From: Riemerella anatipestifer
GTDB lineage: Bacteria; Bacteroidota; Bacteroidia; Flavobacteriales; Weeksellaceae
Length of the DNA: 64,000 nt
Direction: 5' to 3'
Assembly: GCF_009663465.1 (NCBI RefSeq)
Contig: NZ_QXHU01000005.1
Coordinates: forward strand, 222,584-286,583
Positions within the stretch are counted from its first letter, which is position 1, and each line of letters begins with the position of its first letter. A program made the position numbers and the translations under genes. Below the pieces are notes generated by a model that was not told the DNA's origin, did not search any database, and saw nothing but the letters and a program-made list of their open reading frames with translations. Shown here piece after piece: positions 44,935 through 53,949 of the stretch.

Positions 44935-45912
44935 TTAATACTTAGAGCGTTGCTTCATCATCATTACTAAAATCACTGGGATTCCGAATAAGGAAGTGAT
45001 GATATTTAAAGGCAATTTACTGATTTCGGACAGGATAGAAAACAATTCCATAATAGCAATGCCTAGCGTAATGTTAAGCACCCACTGATGCCAAAGTAGG
45101 GCGGGACTGAAAATCATCCTACAAAAATGAGGCACTACAATACCTATAAAGAGGATAGGTCCAAGGAAAGCCGTTACACTAGCAGAAAGTAGAGATGAGG
45201 CTAAAATCACCGATACTTTAAGAGCATTGGTATTGATGCCGAAACTTTTGGCATAAGCGGTTCCTAGAGTGCTACCGATGAGCGGTTTTATACTTCGGAA
45301 GCTAAAGATTAGCCCAATACCGATAAGGGTAACGAGGATTATCATTTGGTTATGGTTGAGTTGGTTATTTGCACCAAAGCTCCAGAGAATGTAGTTTTTT
45401 AGGCTTTGATTTTCGGCGTACACTTGCAAAATGGAAATGATGGCGCCTGCCAAAGCGGAGATTAAAAATCCAAAAATCACAAGAAAGGTGTTGTCCCGAA
45501 ATCTATTAGAGAGGAGTATAAGGAAGAACATCAGTCCCAAACTGCCTATAATGGCCACAAGGCTGATAAATCCGTTTTGTAAAAATTCGGGAATGAGAAG
45601 TTGATGCGAAAAAAAGATATAAAATGCCACACTCAAACTAGCGATGGAAGTAATGCCCAATACCGATGGTCCTGCCAACGGATTTTGGAAATATTCTTGC
45701 AGCAGAAAGCCAGAGGTAGGTATCGCCATACCAGCGAGGAGGACGGCTAAAGTCCTATTGATTCTCAACGAAGCAATATCTGATTGAGGTGTGTTTTGGA
45801 AAAAATCTTTTAGGCTTAAATCTAGATAGCCTACATTCAAATTGACGATAACCAAAATGATTATCGCCAATAGAATACTAACCATTAAAATACCGAATTT
45901 GCCTCTAAGCAT
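44935..45912 (-). CDS. FecCD-family ABC transporter permease
   Basis: A 325-residue, ten-helix permease. RINRTLAVLLAGMAIPTSGF is the R-x-P-R-like opening (here RINRT), followed by NPLAGPSVLGITSIASLSVA, and FLGPILFIGIVVPHFCRMIF is the C-terminal FecCD signature. It belongs to the BtuC/FhuB group that imports iron complexes or cobalamin. The TlpA-like gene lies only 4 bases upstream on the same strand, so all three may be one transcript. Confidence 0.9.
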   Translation of the reverse strand: MLRGKFGILMVSILLAIIILVIVNLNVGYLDLSLKDFFQNTPQSDIASLRINRTLAVLLAGMAIPTSGFLLQEYFQNPLAGPSVLGITSIASLSVAFYIFFSHQLLIPEFLQNGFISLVAIIGSLGLMFFLILLSNRFRDNTFLVIFGFLISALAGAIISILQVYAENQSLKNYILWSFGANNQLNHNQMIILVTLIGIGLIFSFRSIKPLIGSTLGTAYAKSFGINTNALKVSVILASSLLSASVTAFLGPILFIGIVVPHFCRMIFSPALLWHQWVLNITLGIAIMELFSILSEISKLPLNIITSLFGIPVILVMMMKQRSKY

Positions 45913-45916
45913 CAGT

Positions 45917-46456
45917 TTATTTTAAGAATGTAGCAAGGAGCTGGTCTAGGTCTTCTTTAGACATACTGCCTTCTATTTCTTCGGTTTTGTTACCTTTTCT
46001 AACTAGAGTAAACGGAATGCCTTCTCCACGCCAAATTTTAAAATTCTGACTGAAAAAAGCATCATCAAATTGTTGTCCGTCAAACAAAAGGATATGTTTA
46101 GAAAGTTGTTGTTCTTCACCGAATTTTTTAACTTCTGTGTTCCAATCTTTTTTATCGTCTATACTCACAAAAGTAAATTTAACGGGTTTGCCATCTAGCT
46201 CCTTCATTTTTTCTTTGAAGTGAGGGATTTCCATCATACATGGTCCACACCAAGTTGCAAAGAAATTAGTTACATAGATAGTGTCATTTTCTTTAGCCTT
46301 TATTAGTTGGCTAAGTTCGTCTTTAGAAACTTCTTTAAGAGTTTGTTCTACCTTGGTGCTATCGCTAGAAGAAGAGGTGGTTACAGTTTCTGTTTTTTTG
46401 TCGTTGCAGCTTATTACTAGAGCCGTAAGTGCGAGTGTTACTAAGATTTTTCTCAT
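45917..46456 (-). CDS. TlpA-like periplasmic thioredoxin lipoprotein
   Basis: A 179-residue protein. A lipoprotein signal (LVTLALTALVISC) is followed by a Lys/Thr/Ser-rich linker and a thioredoxin domain with active site FFATWCGPCMMEIPHF and cis-Pro in GEGIPFTLVRKG. It probably keeps periplasmic cysteines reduced, for example for cytochrome c or metal transfer. It is divergent from the ferredoxin reductase gene, with only 27 bases between the two starts. Confidence 0.9.
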   Translation of the reverse strand: MRKILVTLALTALVISCNDKKTETVTTSSSSDSTKVEQTLKEVSKDELSQLIKAKENDTIYVTNFFATWCGPCMMEIPHFKEKMKELDGKPVKFTFVSIDDKKDWNTEVKKFGEEQQLSKHILLFDGQQFDDAFFSQNFKIWRGEGIPFTLVRKGNKTEEIEGSMSKEDLDQLLATFLK

Positions 46457-46466
46457 AATTTTTTTA

Positions 46467-46474
46467 TAAATTTG
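46467..46474 (+). promoter_or_regulatory. -7 box of the ferredoxin-reductase gene
   Basis: TAAATTTG, 9 bases before the ATG at 46484. It overlaps the TTG at 46472, which is therefore not the start; the message would have almost no leader. Confidence 0.55.
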
Positions 46475-46483
46475 TCCACTATT

Positions 46484-47593
46484 ATGAATGAATTAAATTC
46501 GAAGACTAAAACCCCCGATTTTAAAGGGCTAAAGGTAATTAAAAAAGAAGAAATTACCAAAAATGCCTTTCTTCTAGCGTTAGAATATGAGGATAAAGAG
46601 CATTTCCGCTTTAAATCTGGGCAGTATGTAAAGCTAAGGCACGAAGGCGAAGAAAATGATTATAGCATCATTAACGCTCCTTATGAAAATAAGTTGGAAT
46701 TAGTGCTGAAAATCAATACACCTCAATCTTTTGCACAGAAGATATTTAACCATTACTCGGTTGGGGATATTATTGAGGTTTCTGCTCCCAAAGGACGCTT
46801 TACTTTGGCAGATAAACCCAGTGAAAAGCGTACTATATTAGGCTATGCAGGTGGGGTAGGAATTACGCCTATTATTTCGCATTTAAAGCATATTTTACAT
46901 ACAGAGAAAGGCACTCGTTTTTACCTTTTCTATTCTAATAAAACCAAGTCGGAGGTTATTCTTAAGAAAGAATTGGAGGCTCTGGAGCAATTCTACGGAG
47001 ATAGATTGAAAGTTTACTATTTCTATACCCAAGAAGAAGATGCCAATGCCTTATTTTCTGGCAGAATAGATAGACATAAAATGAATCTTATCATCAATCA
47101 AATATTGCATTTGGACGAAGATGATGAAGAATCTACCATTTGGGACGCTGTGGACGAAATTTTGATTTGCGGTCCTGCGGAAATGATAAAGGAGGTGGCT
47201 ACAGGAAGTTATGAAAATGGCATTCGTAAGAAGAATATTCATTTTGAATTTTTCAATACTTATGAAGGAACAATCTTCCCCGAAGAAGAAACTTTCCCTA
47301 AAGTAGAAAATATTGAGGTGGAATGGAAAATAGATGGAGATTCTTTCTCCGGAGTGATGCTAGAAAATAATGATGGAAGGCTATTGCAACAGGTATTAGA
47401 TAAAGGTTATCGTTTGCCATATTCTTGCAAAGCAGGTAGATGTGGGGCGTGTAGATGTGTGCTAGAAGAGGGCGAGGTAGAAATGACCGAAAATGAATAT
47501 CTTACCGATAAAGAACTTTCACAAGGGCAAATATTAACTTGTACCTCGGTTGTTCTATCGAATAAAGTAAAACTTAATTTTGATTGGTCTTGA
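46484..47593 (+). CDS. Ferredoxin--NAD(P)H reductase with C-terminal 2Fe-2S domain
   Basis: About 369 residues. The FAD domain has FKSGQYVKLRH and DYSIINAPYENKLELVLK; the NAD(P)-binding domain has LGYAGGVGITPIISHLKH and ILICGPAEMI; a plant-type ferredoxin follows with YSCKAGRCGACRC and a fourth Cys in ILTCTSV. This is the layout of PaaE/Hmp-like oxidoreductases that pass electrons from NAD(P)H to an oxygenase or other acceptor. No oxygenase subunits (paaABCD) are nearby, so the partner is unknown. The SanA-like gene overlaps its end by a few bases. Confidence 0.9.
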   Translation: MNELNSKTKTPDFKGLKVIKKEEITKNAFLLALEYEDKEHFRFKSGQYVKLRHEGEENDYSIINAPYENKLELVLKINTPQSFAQKIFNHYSVGDIIEVSAPKGRFTLADKPSEKRTILGYAGGVGITPIISHLKHILHTEKGTRFYLFYSNKTKSEVILKKELEALEQFYGDRLKVYYFYTQEEDANALFSGRIDRHKMNLIINQILHLDEDDEESTIWDAVDEILICGPAEMIKEVATGSYENGIRKKNIHFEFFNTYEGTIFPEEETFPKVENIEVEWKIDGDSFSGVMLENNDGRLLQQVLDKGYRLPYSCKAGRCGACRCVLEEGEVEMTENEYLTDKELSQGQILTCTSVVLSNKVKLNFDWS

Positions 47594-48201
47594 GGCTACT
47601 AAAGGGCATATTTAAAACTATTTTAGGATTGGTGGAGCTAGTGGTGTTGGCTATGATGCTGGCTAATCTTTGGGTGTATGCCCTTACCAATGGTAGAACT
47701 TATACTAAGGTTAGTAAAATTCCAGCTAGAGAAGTGGCTTTGGTTTTAGGGACTTCGCCTAAGATGAGGTCGGGGATTGCTAACCCTTATTTTACAAAAC
47801 GAATGGAGGCTGTTTCAGCACTTTATCATTATGGGAAAATAAAGAAAATTATAGTAAGTGGCGAAAAAAGTCCGTATTACGACGAGCCTCAAGCGATGGC
47901 TAACTATCTTATTAGAACCGAAGGTATCCCAGAAAGTGTCATCATACAAGACCCTAAAGGCTTTAGTACAAAGGAAAGTATTGTAAGATGTAAGAATAAT
48001 TATAAGAAAAATGAGGTTATTATTATATCTCAAGGGTTTCATAATTTGAGGGCTTTATTCATCGCAAGAAACTTGAATATGAATGCGTTGGCCTTCGGTG
48101 CTCAAGATGTTACTAAACCCGAAAATTTTTATAGAAATCATACTAGGGAGTTTTTGGCAAGGGTACAAGCAGTGGCTTATTTTATTTTAGGGATAGATTA
48201 A
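47590..48201 (+). CDS. SanA/YdcF-like envelope protein (DUF218)
   Basis: About 203 residues with one N-terminal membrane anchor (ILGLVELVVLAMMLANLWVY) and a DUF218 domain: VALVLGTSPKMRSG, IIVSGEKSPYYDEP and IIISQGFHNLRALFIAR. SanA-type proteins affect envelope barrier function in enterobacteria. No ATG is available; TTG 47590 gives a 4-base overlap with the previous stop, and TTG 47584 is the alternative. Confidence 0.82.
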   Translation: MRLLKGIFKTILGLVELVVLAMMLANLWVYALTNGRTYTKVSKIPAREVALVLGTSPKMRSGIANPYFTKRMEAVSALYHYGKIKKIIVSGEKSPYYDEPQAMANYLIRTEGIPESVIIQDPKGFSTKESIVRCKNNYKKNEVIIISQGFHNLRALFIARNLNMNALAFGAQDVTKPENFYRNHTREFLARVQAVAYFILGID

Positions 48202-48255
48202 ATGGCAAACGCTAATAATATTTTAAGATTTATTTAAAAACTTTTAATAAATTTA

Positions 48256-48263
48256 TATCTTTG
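48256..48263 (+). promoter_or_regulatory. -7 box of the GHMP kinase gene
   Basis: TATCTTTG, 21 bases before the ATG at 48285. Confidence 0.65.
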
Positions 48264-48284
48264 CATCACAAAATATGATAACGA

Positions 48285-49211
48285 ATGGCTAACCCACTTT
48301 TTTATGCTAAAATCTTACTTTTTGGAGAATATGGCATTATAGAAAATTCTCAGGGGCTTACGCTACCTTACAGTTTTTATAAGGGGACTTTAAAGTTTTC
48401 TGATTTATCTTCTGATTTTGAACGCCAATCTAACCAATCGTTATTAAAATATGCTGATTATCTTCAGAGTTTAACTTTGCCAAAAGACTTTGAACTAAAT
48501 GTATCTGAGCTTAAAAAAGATATAAATAAAGGTCTATTCTTTGATTCTAATATTCCACAAGGATATGGTGTGGGGAGTTCGGGTGCATTAGTGGCGGCTA
48601 TTTTTGAGCGTTATTCTCTTAAAAAATACAATCCAGAATACATTAGCAAAGAGGATTTAAAGCAGTTGAAAAAAGTCTTTGGAGAATTAGAAAGCTACTT
48701 TCACGGTAAAAGTTCGGGGATAGATCCACTAATTTGTTATATGAATTTGCCTATCCTCATAGAAAACAAAGAAAATGTAGACAGAGTTTCTATTCCTAAA
48801 GAACAGCAAGGTAAAGGAGCAATTTTTCTTATAGACTCTGGTGTGGTGGGGGAAACGGGACCAATGGTTCAGATTTTCTTTGAAAAGTTAAAGCAAGAAG
48901 GATTTAGGAAGACTTTAAAAGAAGAGTTTATTCGTTATAATAATGCTTGTATAGAAGCCTTTCTAAAAAAGGATATGAATCCGTTTTTTAAGAATTTAAG
49001 GAAGTTGTCCTTATGGGCTTACGAACACTTTAGACCAATGATTCCAGAAGGTATATTTAATGTATGGAAAAAAGGTTTGGATACCAATACTTACTATCTC
49101 AAACTTTGTGGTAGTGGTGGAGGTGGCTATATATTAGGGTTTACTCAAGATTATGATAAGGCAGAGAAAATGTTGGAAGGTTTCAAAAAAGAAGTAATTT
49201 ATCGTTTTTGA
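48285..49211 (+). CDS. GHMP kinase, probable mevalonate kinase
   Basis: A 308-residue GHMP-superfamily kinase. KILLFGEYGIIENSQGLTLP is the N-terminal motif, IPQGYGVGSSGALVAAI the ATP-binding GLGSSAA-type loop, YFHGKSSGIDPLICYM carries the catalytic Asp region and KLCGSGGGGYILGFT the C-terminal motif. Flavobacteria make isoprenoids by the mevalonate route, and the UbiA enzyme next door fits, which supports mevalonate kinase. Other phosphorylations (phosphomevalonate) cannot be excluded. Confidence 0.85.
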   Translation: MANPLFYAKILLFGEYGIIENSQGLTLPYSFYKGTLKFSDLSSDFERQSNQSLLKYADYLQSLTLPKDFELNVSELKKDINKGLFFDSNIPQGYGVGSSGALVAAIFERYSLKKYNPEYISKEDLKQLKKVFGELESYFHGKSSGIDPLICYMNLPILIENKENVDRVSIPKEQQGKGAIFLIDSGVVGETGPMVQIFFEKLKQEGFRKTLKEEFIRYNNACIEAFLKKDMNPFFKNLRKLSLWAYEHFRPMIPEGIFNVWKKGLDTNTYYLKLCGSGGGGYILGFTQDYDKAEKMLEGFKKEVIYRF

Positions 49212-49228
49212 TGAGTAATGGTAATTAA

Positions 49229-50167
49229 ATGCAGCTATCCAACTCTGATTTTCAAAAATTAAGATCTAAACTAGAGCGCCGCAGATGGTTTTATAGAGCC
49301 TCTCAGATGGTTAGCCTAATGCTTGGGGTTAGAGTGTTTGTTTTGGCTTTTTATGTGTTTACACTTTATGTATCCACCTGTTTTTTATTTAATCAAGAAG
49401 AAAGTCTTAGAGCCTTTGTCTTTGATTATAAAGTACACGGGATTATTGCTTGTTCTCTGCTTTCTATAGCGGCAGGAGGGCTTATCAATCAGTTTTACGA
49501 TAAGGAAAAAGACCAAATTACCAAACCTTTTAGAAGTTATTTTCAGTCTTTTGTTAAAGAGAAATATATTCTTTACTCTTACTTATTGCTTAATGTATTG
49601 TCGTTGGGGATTGCGTTGGTTTTTTCTTACCGAATTTTCATTTTCTTCCTTACTTATCAATTTCTAATATGGTTCTATAGCCACAAATTAAGTCGAATAG
49701 CGGTAGTGAATAATTTAACTTATGTATCATTATCGTTGTATCCTTTTTTTGGATTATTGGTTTACTATCAGCATTTTTCAGATTTGCTGTTTTTGATGTC
49801 GGTTTTTTTGTTTGTGTTACTTTTGATAATAGATGTTATTAAAGATATTCTAACTAGAGCGGCTGATAAACTGTTTGGATATGCTACTATACCTGTATTA
49901 TTTGGGAAAACTAAAACAGTATATTTGTTATATTTATTATTGATAATTAATTCATTGACTTCTTATTTAATAGTAAATGAGTTAAAATATTTTAATCTAG
50001 TTGCTTATTATTTTTCAGCATCTATTTTGGTTTATTTATTAGCTGGAATTTCGTTGTATTTTTTTAGATATTCTAAAATGTCTAGACTCATAAATGTGCT
50101 TAGAGTGTGGATTTTTATAGGCGTGGTTTTTATATTGCTCAATGGTGTTTTTGAGAAGATAGCGTAG
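49229..50167 (+). CDS. UbiA-family prenyltransferase
   Basis: A 312-residue membrane enzyme with about eight helices. The first aspartate-rich motif is GGLINQFYDKEKDQITKP (N-x-x-x-D-x-x-x-D) and the second is in DVIKDILTRAADKLFGYATI. UbiA enzymes move a prenyl group to an aromatic or glycerol-phosphate acceptor; in Bacteroidetes such genes are often called geranylgeranylglycerol-phosphate geranylgeranyltransferase, which I cannot confirm. It begins 17 bases after the kinase and is probably co-transcribed. Confidence 0.87.
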   Translation: MQLSNSDFQKLRSKLERRRWFYRASQMVSLMLGVRVFVLAFYVFTLYVSTCFLFNQEESLRAFVFDYKVHGIIACSLLSIAAGGLINQFYDKEKDQITKPFRSYFQSFVKEKYILYSYLLLNVLSLGIALVFSYRIFIFFLTYQFLIWFYSHKLSRIAVVNNLTYVSLSLYPFFGLLVYYQHFSDLLFLMSVFLFVLLLIIDVIKDILTRAADKLFGYATIPVLFGKTKTVYLLYLLLIINSLTSYLIVNELKYFNLVAYYFSASILVYLLAGISLYFFRYSKMSRLINVLRVWIFIGVVFILLNGVFEKIA

Positions 50168-50184
50168 GTTATATAAAATAATAA

Positions 50185-50212
50185 AAAGGTTTAGAGATTA
50201 TCTAAAACCTTT
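50185..50212 (+). terminator. Stem-loop after the UbiA gene
   Basis: AAAGGTTTAGA and TCTAAAACCTTT pair with one bulged A. The T tail is weak. Confidence 0.5.
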
Positions 50213-50245
50213 CTTAAATCAACATAGCCACAACCTTGAATTTTC

Positions 50246-50273
50246 CCTTCTTTTGTCTTGAAACAAAAGAAGG
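50246..50273. repeat. Perfect inverted repeat in the UbiA-ABC-F gap
   Basis: CCTTCTTTTGT (50246-50256), a CTTGAA loop, ACAAAAGAAGG (50263-50273). The gap (50168-50452) has no gene. Such CTTTTGT..ACAAAAG palindromes look like dispersed intergenic elements of this lineage; this is from memory only. Confidence 0.6.
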
Positions 50274-50377
50274 AAGATAGATGTATATATCTGCCCTTTT
50301 AGCCTTGACCCAAACCTAATGCCTCCGTTTCCTTAGGTCGGAGAATGGAGTGGTGATATGATGATGGGAGTTCCTCT

Positions 50378-50420
50378 AAAAAACAATGCCTATAAGTCTT
50401 GTTTAGATTTTATAGGCATC
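50378..50420 (-). terminator. Terminator after the ABC-F gene
   Basis: On the minus strand ATGCCTATAA and TTATAGGCAT arms (50386-50395, 50410-50419) are followed by T6, 33 bases past the stop. Confidence 0.8.
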
Positions 50421-50452
50421 AATTTTTGGAGTAAGATAGAAATTTTTTTATT

Positions 50453-52375
50453 TTAAAATGAATCCAACTGCTCCGATAGGCTTTCCCATTCAGACATAAT
50501 AGCTTCTAGTTCCTTTTGTAAGGTTTGGTATTTTTCTAGTTCTTGTTCCGTAGGATTGGTCTTTGCAAATATATCCTCTAGAGTCGCTATTTCGGTTTCG
50601 TAGTCGGCTATTTTCTCCTCTAGCTTCTTTATTTTGTTTTGTAGGTTTTTTTGCTCTTTAGAGATAAACTGAGGTTTCTCCACCACTACAGGCTCCGCTT
50701 TTGGAGGAGGTGTTTTGGCTTTTTCCTCTAGCTTAGATTTTTCTACGGATATTTCTCTGATGCTTTCCTTTTGTCGGTATTCTAGGTACTCGTCTATGTT
50801 ACCTAAAAACTCCTTCATCTTACCATCTCTAAACTCAAAAATCTTATCACAAAGCCCTTGCAAGAACTCTCTGTCGTGAGAAATAACGATAAGCGTACCT
50901 TCAAAATTCTGTAAAGCGAGTTTTATAATCTCCTTGGACTGTATGTCTAGGTGGTTGGTCGGTTCGTCCATAATCAAAGTATTGAACGGGCGCAACAACA
51001 ATTTACATAATGCTAATCTATTTCTTTCGCCTCCAGAAAGTACTTTGGTTTTCTTGTTTACGGCATCGCCTTGGAAGAGAAAGCTCCCTAAAAGGTCTCT
51101 TACTCTAGGTCTAGTTTCTTCGGTGGCAGCATCTTCGGCTTCTTCTAGTACAGTTTTGTTTAGGGTAAGTACTTCCTCTTGATTTTGGGCAAAGTAGCCG
51201 ATGTTTACATTGTGTCCTAAATTCCAACTTCCCGAATAATCTTTAATTTCTCCTGCGAGTATTTTGGCGAGGGTGGTTTTACCTTGACCGTTTTGTCCGA
51301 GTAAGGCTATTTTTTCGCCTCTTTGGACGAAAAAATCTACACCGTCAAAAACCTGTTTTGTGCCGTAGGCTTTTCCTAAATTTTCAGCTTCAAAGATTAC
51401 TTTTCCAGGAACGATACTCTGCACAAACCTAATGTTGAACTTAGAAACATCTTCGTTATCTATTTCTATGCGTTCTATTTTTTCTAATTTTTTAATCAAG
51501 GATTGAGCGAAAGAAGCCTTGGTAGCACTAGCACGAAATCGGTTGATGTTGTCTTCCATTTGTTTGATTTCGGCATCTTGGTTCTTTTTGGCTTGTTCTA
51601 GCTTTTCTCTTCGTTCCTTGCGGAGTTCTAGGTATTTGGTGTAGTTGGCTTTGTAGTCATCTACCTTTTTATTATTGATGTCAAAAGTTCGGTTGCATAC
51701 CGAAGTCATAAATTGCTTGTCGTGGCTTACCAGTACAATAGCCCCAGGGTAATCTTTTAGGAAGTTTTCTAACCAAATGATGGACTCCATATCCAAATGG
51801 TTGGTAGGCTCGTCCAGTAGCATAAGGTCGTTCTTTTGGAGGAGTAGTTTGGCGAGTTCTATCCTCATACGCCAGCCGCCAGAAAACTCATCGGTTATCT
51901 TTTGGAAATCGTCTGCTTTAAAGCCTAGTCCCAAAAGTATTTTCTCCATATCGCCTTCTAGGTTGTAAGCATCGTGATGATGAAGCAAGTCGTTAAGCTC
52001 CGTCATACGATGAATGAGCTGATGGTAGGCATCGCTTTCGTAGTCGGTTCTAGTGGCTAGTTGATGATTAACTTCGTCTAGCTCTGCTTTCATCGCGTTG
52101 ATTTGTTCAAAGGCTTGCATCGTTTCGTCCCAAACGGTTCTACCTTTTACAAAATCTAAATCTTGCTTTAAGAAACCTATGCTGATGTTACCTTCTGGGA
52201 TTACTTCGCCTTCGTAGAAACTTATTTCGCCCGAAAGCATTTTGAGGAGTGTAGATTTACCAGCTCCATTTTTCCCAACTAAACCTATTTTATCTTCTTT
52301 TTTTATAGTGAAATTAACATCACGGAACAGATAATTCCCCGAATGATGCAACCCTAAACTCTGAACTGAAAGCAC
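50453..52375 (-). CDS. ABC-F family ATPase (ribosome-associated, Uup/EttA-like)
   Basis: A 640-residue protein with two ABC cassettes and no membrane part. Cassette 1: GLVGKNGAGKSTLLKM, signature FSGGWRMRIELA, Walker B LMLLDEPTNHLD. A charged linker of about 80 residues holds LRKERREKLEQAKKNQDAEI. Cassette 2: LLGQNGQGKTTLAKI, LSGGERNRLALC, LIMDEPTNHLD. The C-terminal coiled coil (KNLQNKIKKLEEKIADYETE) is typical of Uup. ABC-F proteins act on the ribosome; some give antibiotic protection, but the short linker and coiled coil favour a housekeeping role. Confidence 0.94.
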   Translation of the reverse strand: MLSVQSLGLHHSGNYLFRDVNFTIKKEDKIGLVGKNGAGKSTLLKMLSGEISFYEGEVIPEGNISIGFLKQDLDFVKGRTVWDETMQAFEQINAMKAELDEVNHQLATRTDYESDAYHQLIHRMTELNDLLHHHDAYNLEGDMEKILLGLGFKADDFQKITDEFSGGWRMRIELAKLLLQKNDLMLLDEPTNHLDMESIIWLENFLKDYPGAIVLVSHDKQFMTSVCNRTFDINNKKVDDYKANYTKYLELRKERREKLEQAKKNQDAEIKQMEDNINRFRASATKASFAQSLIKKLEKIERIEIDNEDVSKFNIRFVQSIVPGKVIFEAENLGKAYGTKQVFDGVDFFVQRGEKIALLGQNGQGKTTLAKILAGEIKDYSGSWNLGHNVNIGYFAQNQEEVLTLNKTVLEEAEDAATEETRPRVRDLLGSFLFQGDAVNKKTKVLSGGERNRLALCKLLLRPFNTLIMDEPTNHLDIQSKEIIKLALQNFEGTLIVISHDREFLQGLCDKIFEFRDGKMKEFLGNIDEYLEYRQKESIREISVEKSKLEEKAKTPPPKAEPVVVEKPQFISKEQKNLQNKIKKLEEKIADYETEIATLEDIFAKTNPTEQELEKYQTLQKELEAIMSEWESLSEQLDSF

Positions 52376-52481
52376 AATGTCTAATTTTTAAATGATTAAC
52401 AATTTAACGAACGGCAAAAATAAGGAAAATAACCGTACTATGATTTTTATCCACATTGGCAATTGGTATGATAAAAAATAT

Positions 52482-52489
52482 TAGTTTTG
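52482..52489 (+). promoter_or_regulatory. -7 box of the putative copper operon
   Basis: TAGTTTTG, 5 bases before the GTG at 52495. It places transcription start almost at the GTG and excludes the earlier ATG codons in the frame. Confidence 0.55.
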
Positions 52490-52494
52490 CAATC

Positions 52495-52872
52495 GTGAAA
52501 AAGGTTTTAGCTTATATAATGTTAGCGATTATAATGCTGGTTTCTTTCCAGCAGAGTATAGTTGTGGTTCATTTTAAGCTCAACCAAAGTTTTATAGAGG
52601 CAAATTATTGTATTAACAAAGATAAGCCTCAGATGAATTGTCATGGTAAGTGTTACTTAGAAAAAGAACTTAAAGATAATCAACAAGACGATGTTTTGGT
52701 AGGTCTATCTTTATATGAAACGGTTGTTTTTGTACTTTTGGATAATGGGTTGCTTACCTTTGATGAGGTTTTCTACGAAAATTCTGAACGCAAGATTATA
52801 TCCAAAAACTTTTTTGTTTTAGGAGATGTTTTTGACCAATCGTTTCGCCCTCCTATTTTGTTAGCTGTTTAA
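52495..52872 (+). CDS. Small exported protein with CHGKC motif
   Basis: About 125 residues starting at GTG. An N-terminal hydrophobic segment (VLAYIMLAIIMLVSFQQS) looks like an uncleaved or weak signal. Then come NYCINKDKPQMNCHGKCYLE, with three Cys and a His, and an acidic helical part. The clustered Cys/His could bind a metal. It sits 175 bases before the MbnP-like gene on the same strand, which suggests a shared role in metal handling. No named family recognised; start choice rests on the -7 box. Confidence 0.65.
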   Translation: MKKVLAYIMLAIIMLVSFQQSIVVVHFKLNQSFIEANYCINKDKPQMNCHGKCYLEKELKDNQQDDVLVGLSLYETVVFVLLDNGLLTFDEVFYENSERKIISKNFFVLGDVFDQSFRPPILLAV

Positions 52873-52948
52873 TCATTTTATTTTTATGCTATCATTGTTT
52901 CCTTTATTTTGATAAAGGATTTATGTGATGGTGTGTATTGTTTCGGAT

Positions 52949-52965
52949 ATGATAATAATTGTCAT
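52949..52965. promoter_or_regulatory. Palindrome upstream of the MbnP-like gene
   Basis: ATGATAATAATTGTCAT: 8-base half-sites around one base, 7 of 8 matching. It is the size and A/T pattern of a metalloregulator (Fur-like) operator and lies in the gap before the putative copper genes. It is only suggestive. Confidence 0.3.
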
Positions 52966-53047
52966 TTATTCGGGACTAATTATGAACACTTTTTATTCTG
53001 GTGTTCTATCTAATCAATTTAATTAGTTTAACTAAATAGAAAAAATT

Positions 53048-53863
53048 ATGAAAAAATATATCGTGTTTGCTTATGTCGCAATCATTTTAAGTTTGGTGGT
53101 ATCTTGTAACAGAGATGAAGAACCAACTATAGACGCCAATGATAAAAATTCTGTAACACTAAAATTTGAAAACTTCTTTAACGGACAGGCAATGTATGGG
53201 CTTTCTGGAGTTTATACTTCGTCATCATCTCAGAAACATCAGTTTAGTACTTTAAAATATATTGTGAGTGATGTTATTCTAGTAAAATCTGATGGTACGG
53301 AGGTTAAATATCATTACCAAAATCCAGACAAAGGGGCTTATATCGTGGACCAGTCAGAGGAAGCAATAACGCATAATTTTGTGTTGGAGGAAATTCCTGC
53401 GGGAGATTATAAGCAAGTTAAGTTTGGGCTAGGTATTCCTCTTGATGCTTTCGTTTTGGGACAAGAAAAACAGGCTTTGTTTTGGGATAAAGCTAAGACT
53501 AATGGTATGAGCTGGAGCTGGGCGAGTGGCTATAAATTTGTGAATTTTGAAGGAACTTATTCTGACGCTTTAGACAAAAACTTCAAAATACATATAGGTA
53601 ACATAGGAAATCCACAACAGAGCAATACTCCTGATGTTTATAAAGTTGTTACATTAGATTTACCACAAGCGGCTAAGGTAAGAAAGGCGATTGCTCCTCA
53701 AATACATATTATGGCGGATATTAACCAATTCTTAAGTGGTAAGAATAAAGTGGTTTTATCAGATGATAATGCACAAGCGATGCACCCTAGTAAGGCTATA
53801 GTAAAGGAAACAGCAGAAAACCTTTCGCTTATGTTTAGTGTAGACCATGTTCATAATAACTAG
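53048..53863 (+). CDS. MbnP-like copper-binding lipoprotein
   Basis: A 271-residue protein with a lipoprotein signal ending in LVVSC. The mature domain begins VTLKFENFFNGQAMYG, continues with LKYIVSDVILVKSDG, LEEIPAGDYKQVKFGLGI and the Trp-rich GMSWSWASGYKFVNFEG, and ends in SVDHVHNN. This is the pattern of the MbnP family (partner of methanobactin clusters), in which a paired dihaem enzyme oxidises a tryptophan to make a copper site. The matching MbnH-like gene follows 86 bases later. No methanobactin precursor was seen. Confidence 0.85.
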   Translation: MKKYIVFAYVAIILSLVVSCNRDEEPTIDANDKNSVTLKFENFFNGQAMYGLSGVYTSSSSQKHQFSTLKYIVSDVILVKSDGTEVKYHYQNPDKGAYIVDQSEEAITHNFVLEEIPAGDYKQVKFGLGIPLDAFVLGQEKQALFWDKAKTNGMSWSWASGYKFVNFEGTYSDALDKNFKIHIGNIGNPQQSNTPDVYKVVTLDLPQAAKVRKAIAPQIHIMADINQFLSGKNKVVLSDDNAQAMHPSKAIVKETAENLSLMFSVDHVHNN

Positions 53864-53949
53864 GCTACTATTTCCAATAAATTATTTTTAATTATAAACT
53901 CTACCTGAAGCCCAATCTTTGGGTAGGGTTTAAATAAATTACGGAAAAA

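Noticed and set aside
50453..52375. Antibiotic-resistance ABC-F protein
   Set aside because: The interdomain linker looks like that of a housekeeping Uup-type protein with a C-terminal coiled coil; nothing specific points to a resistance factor.
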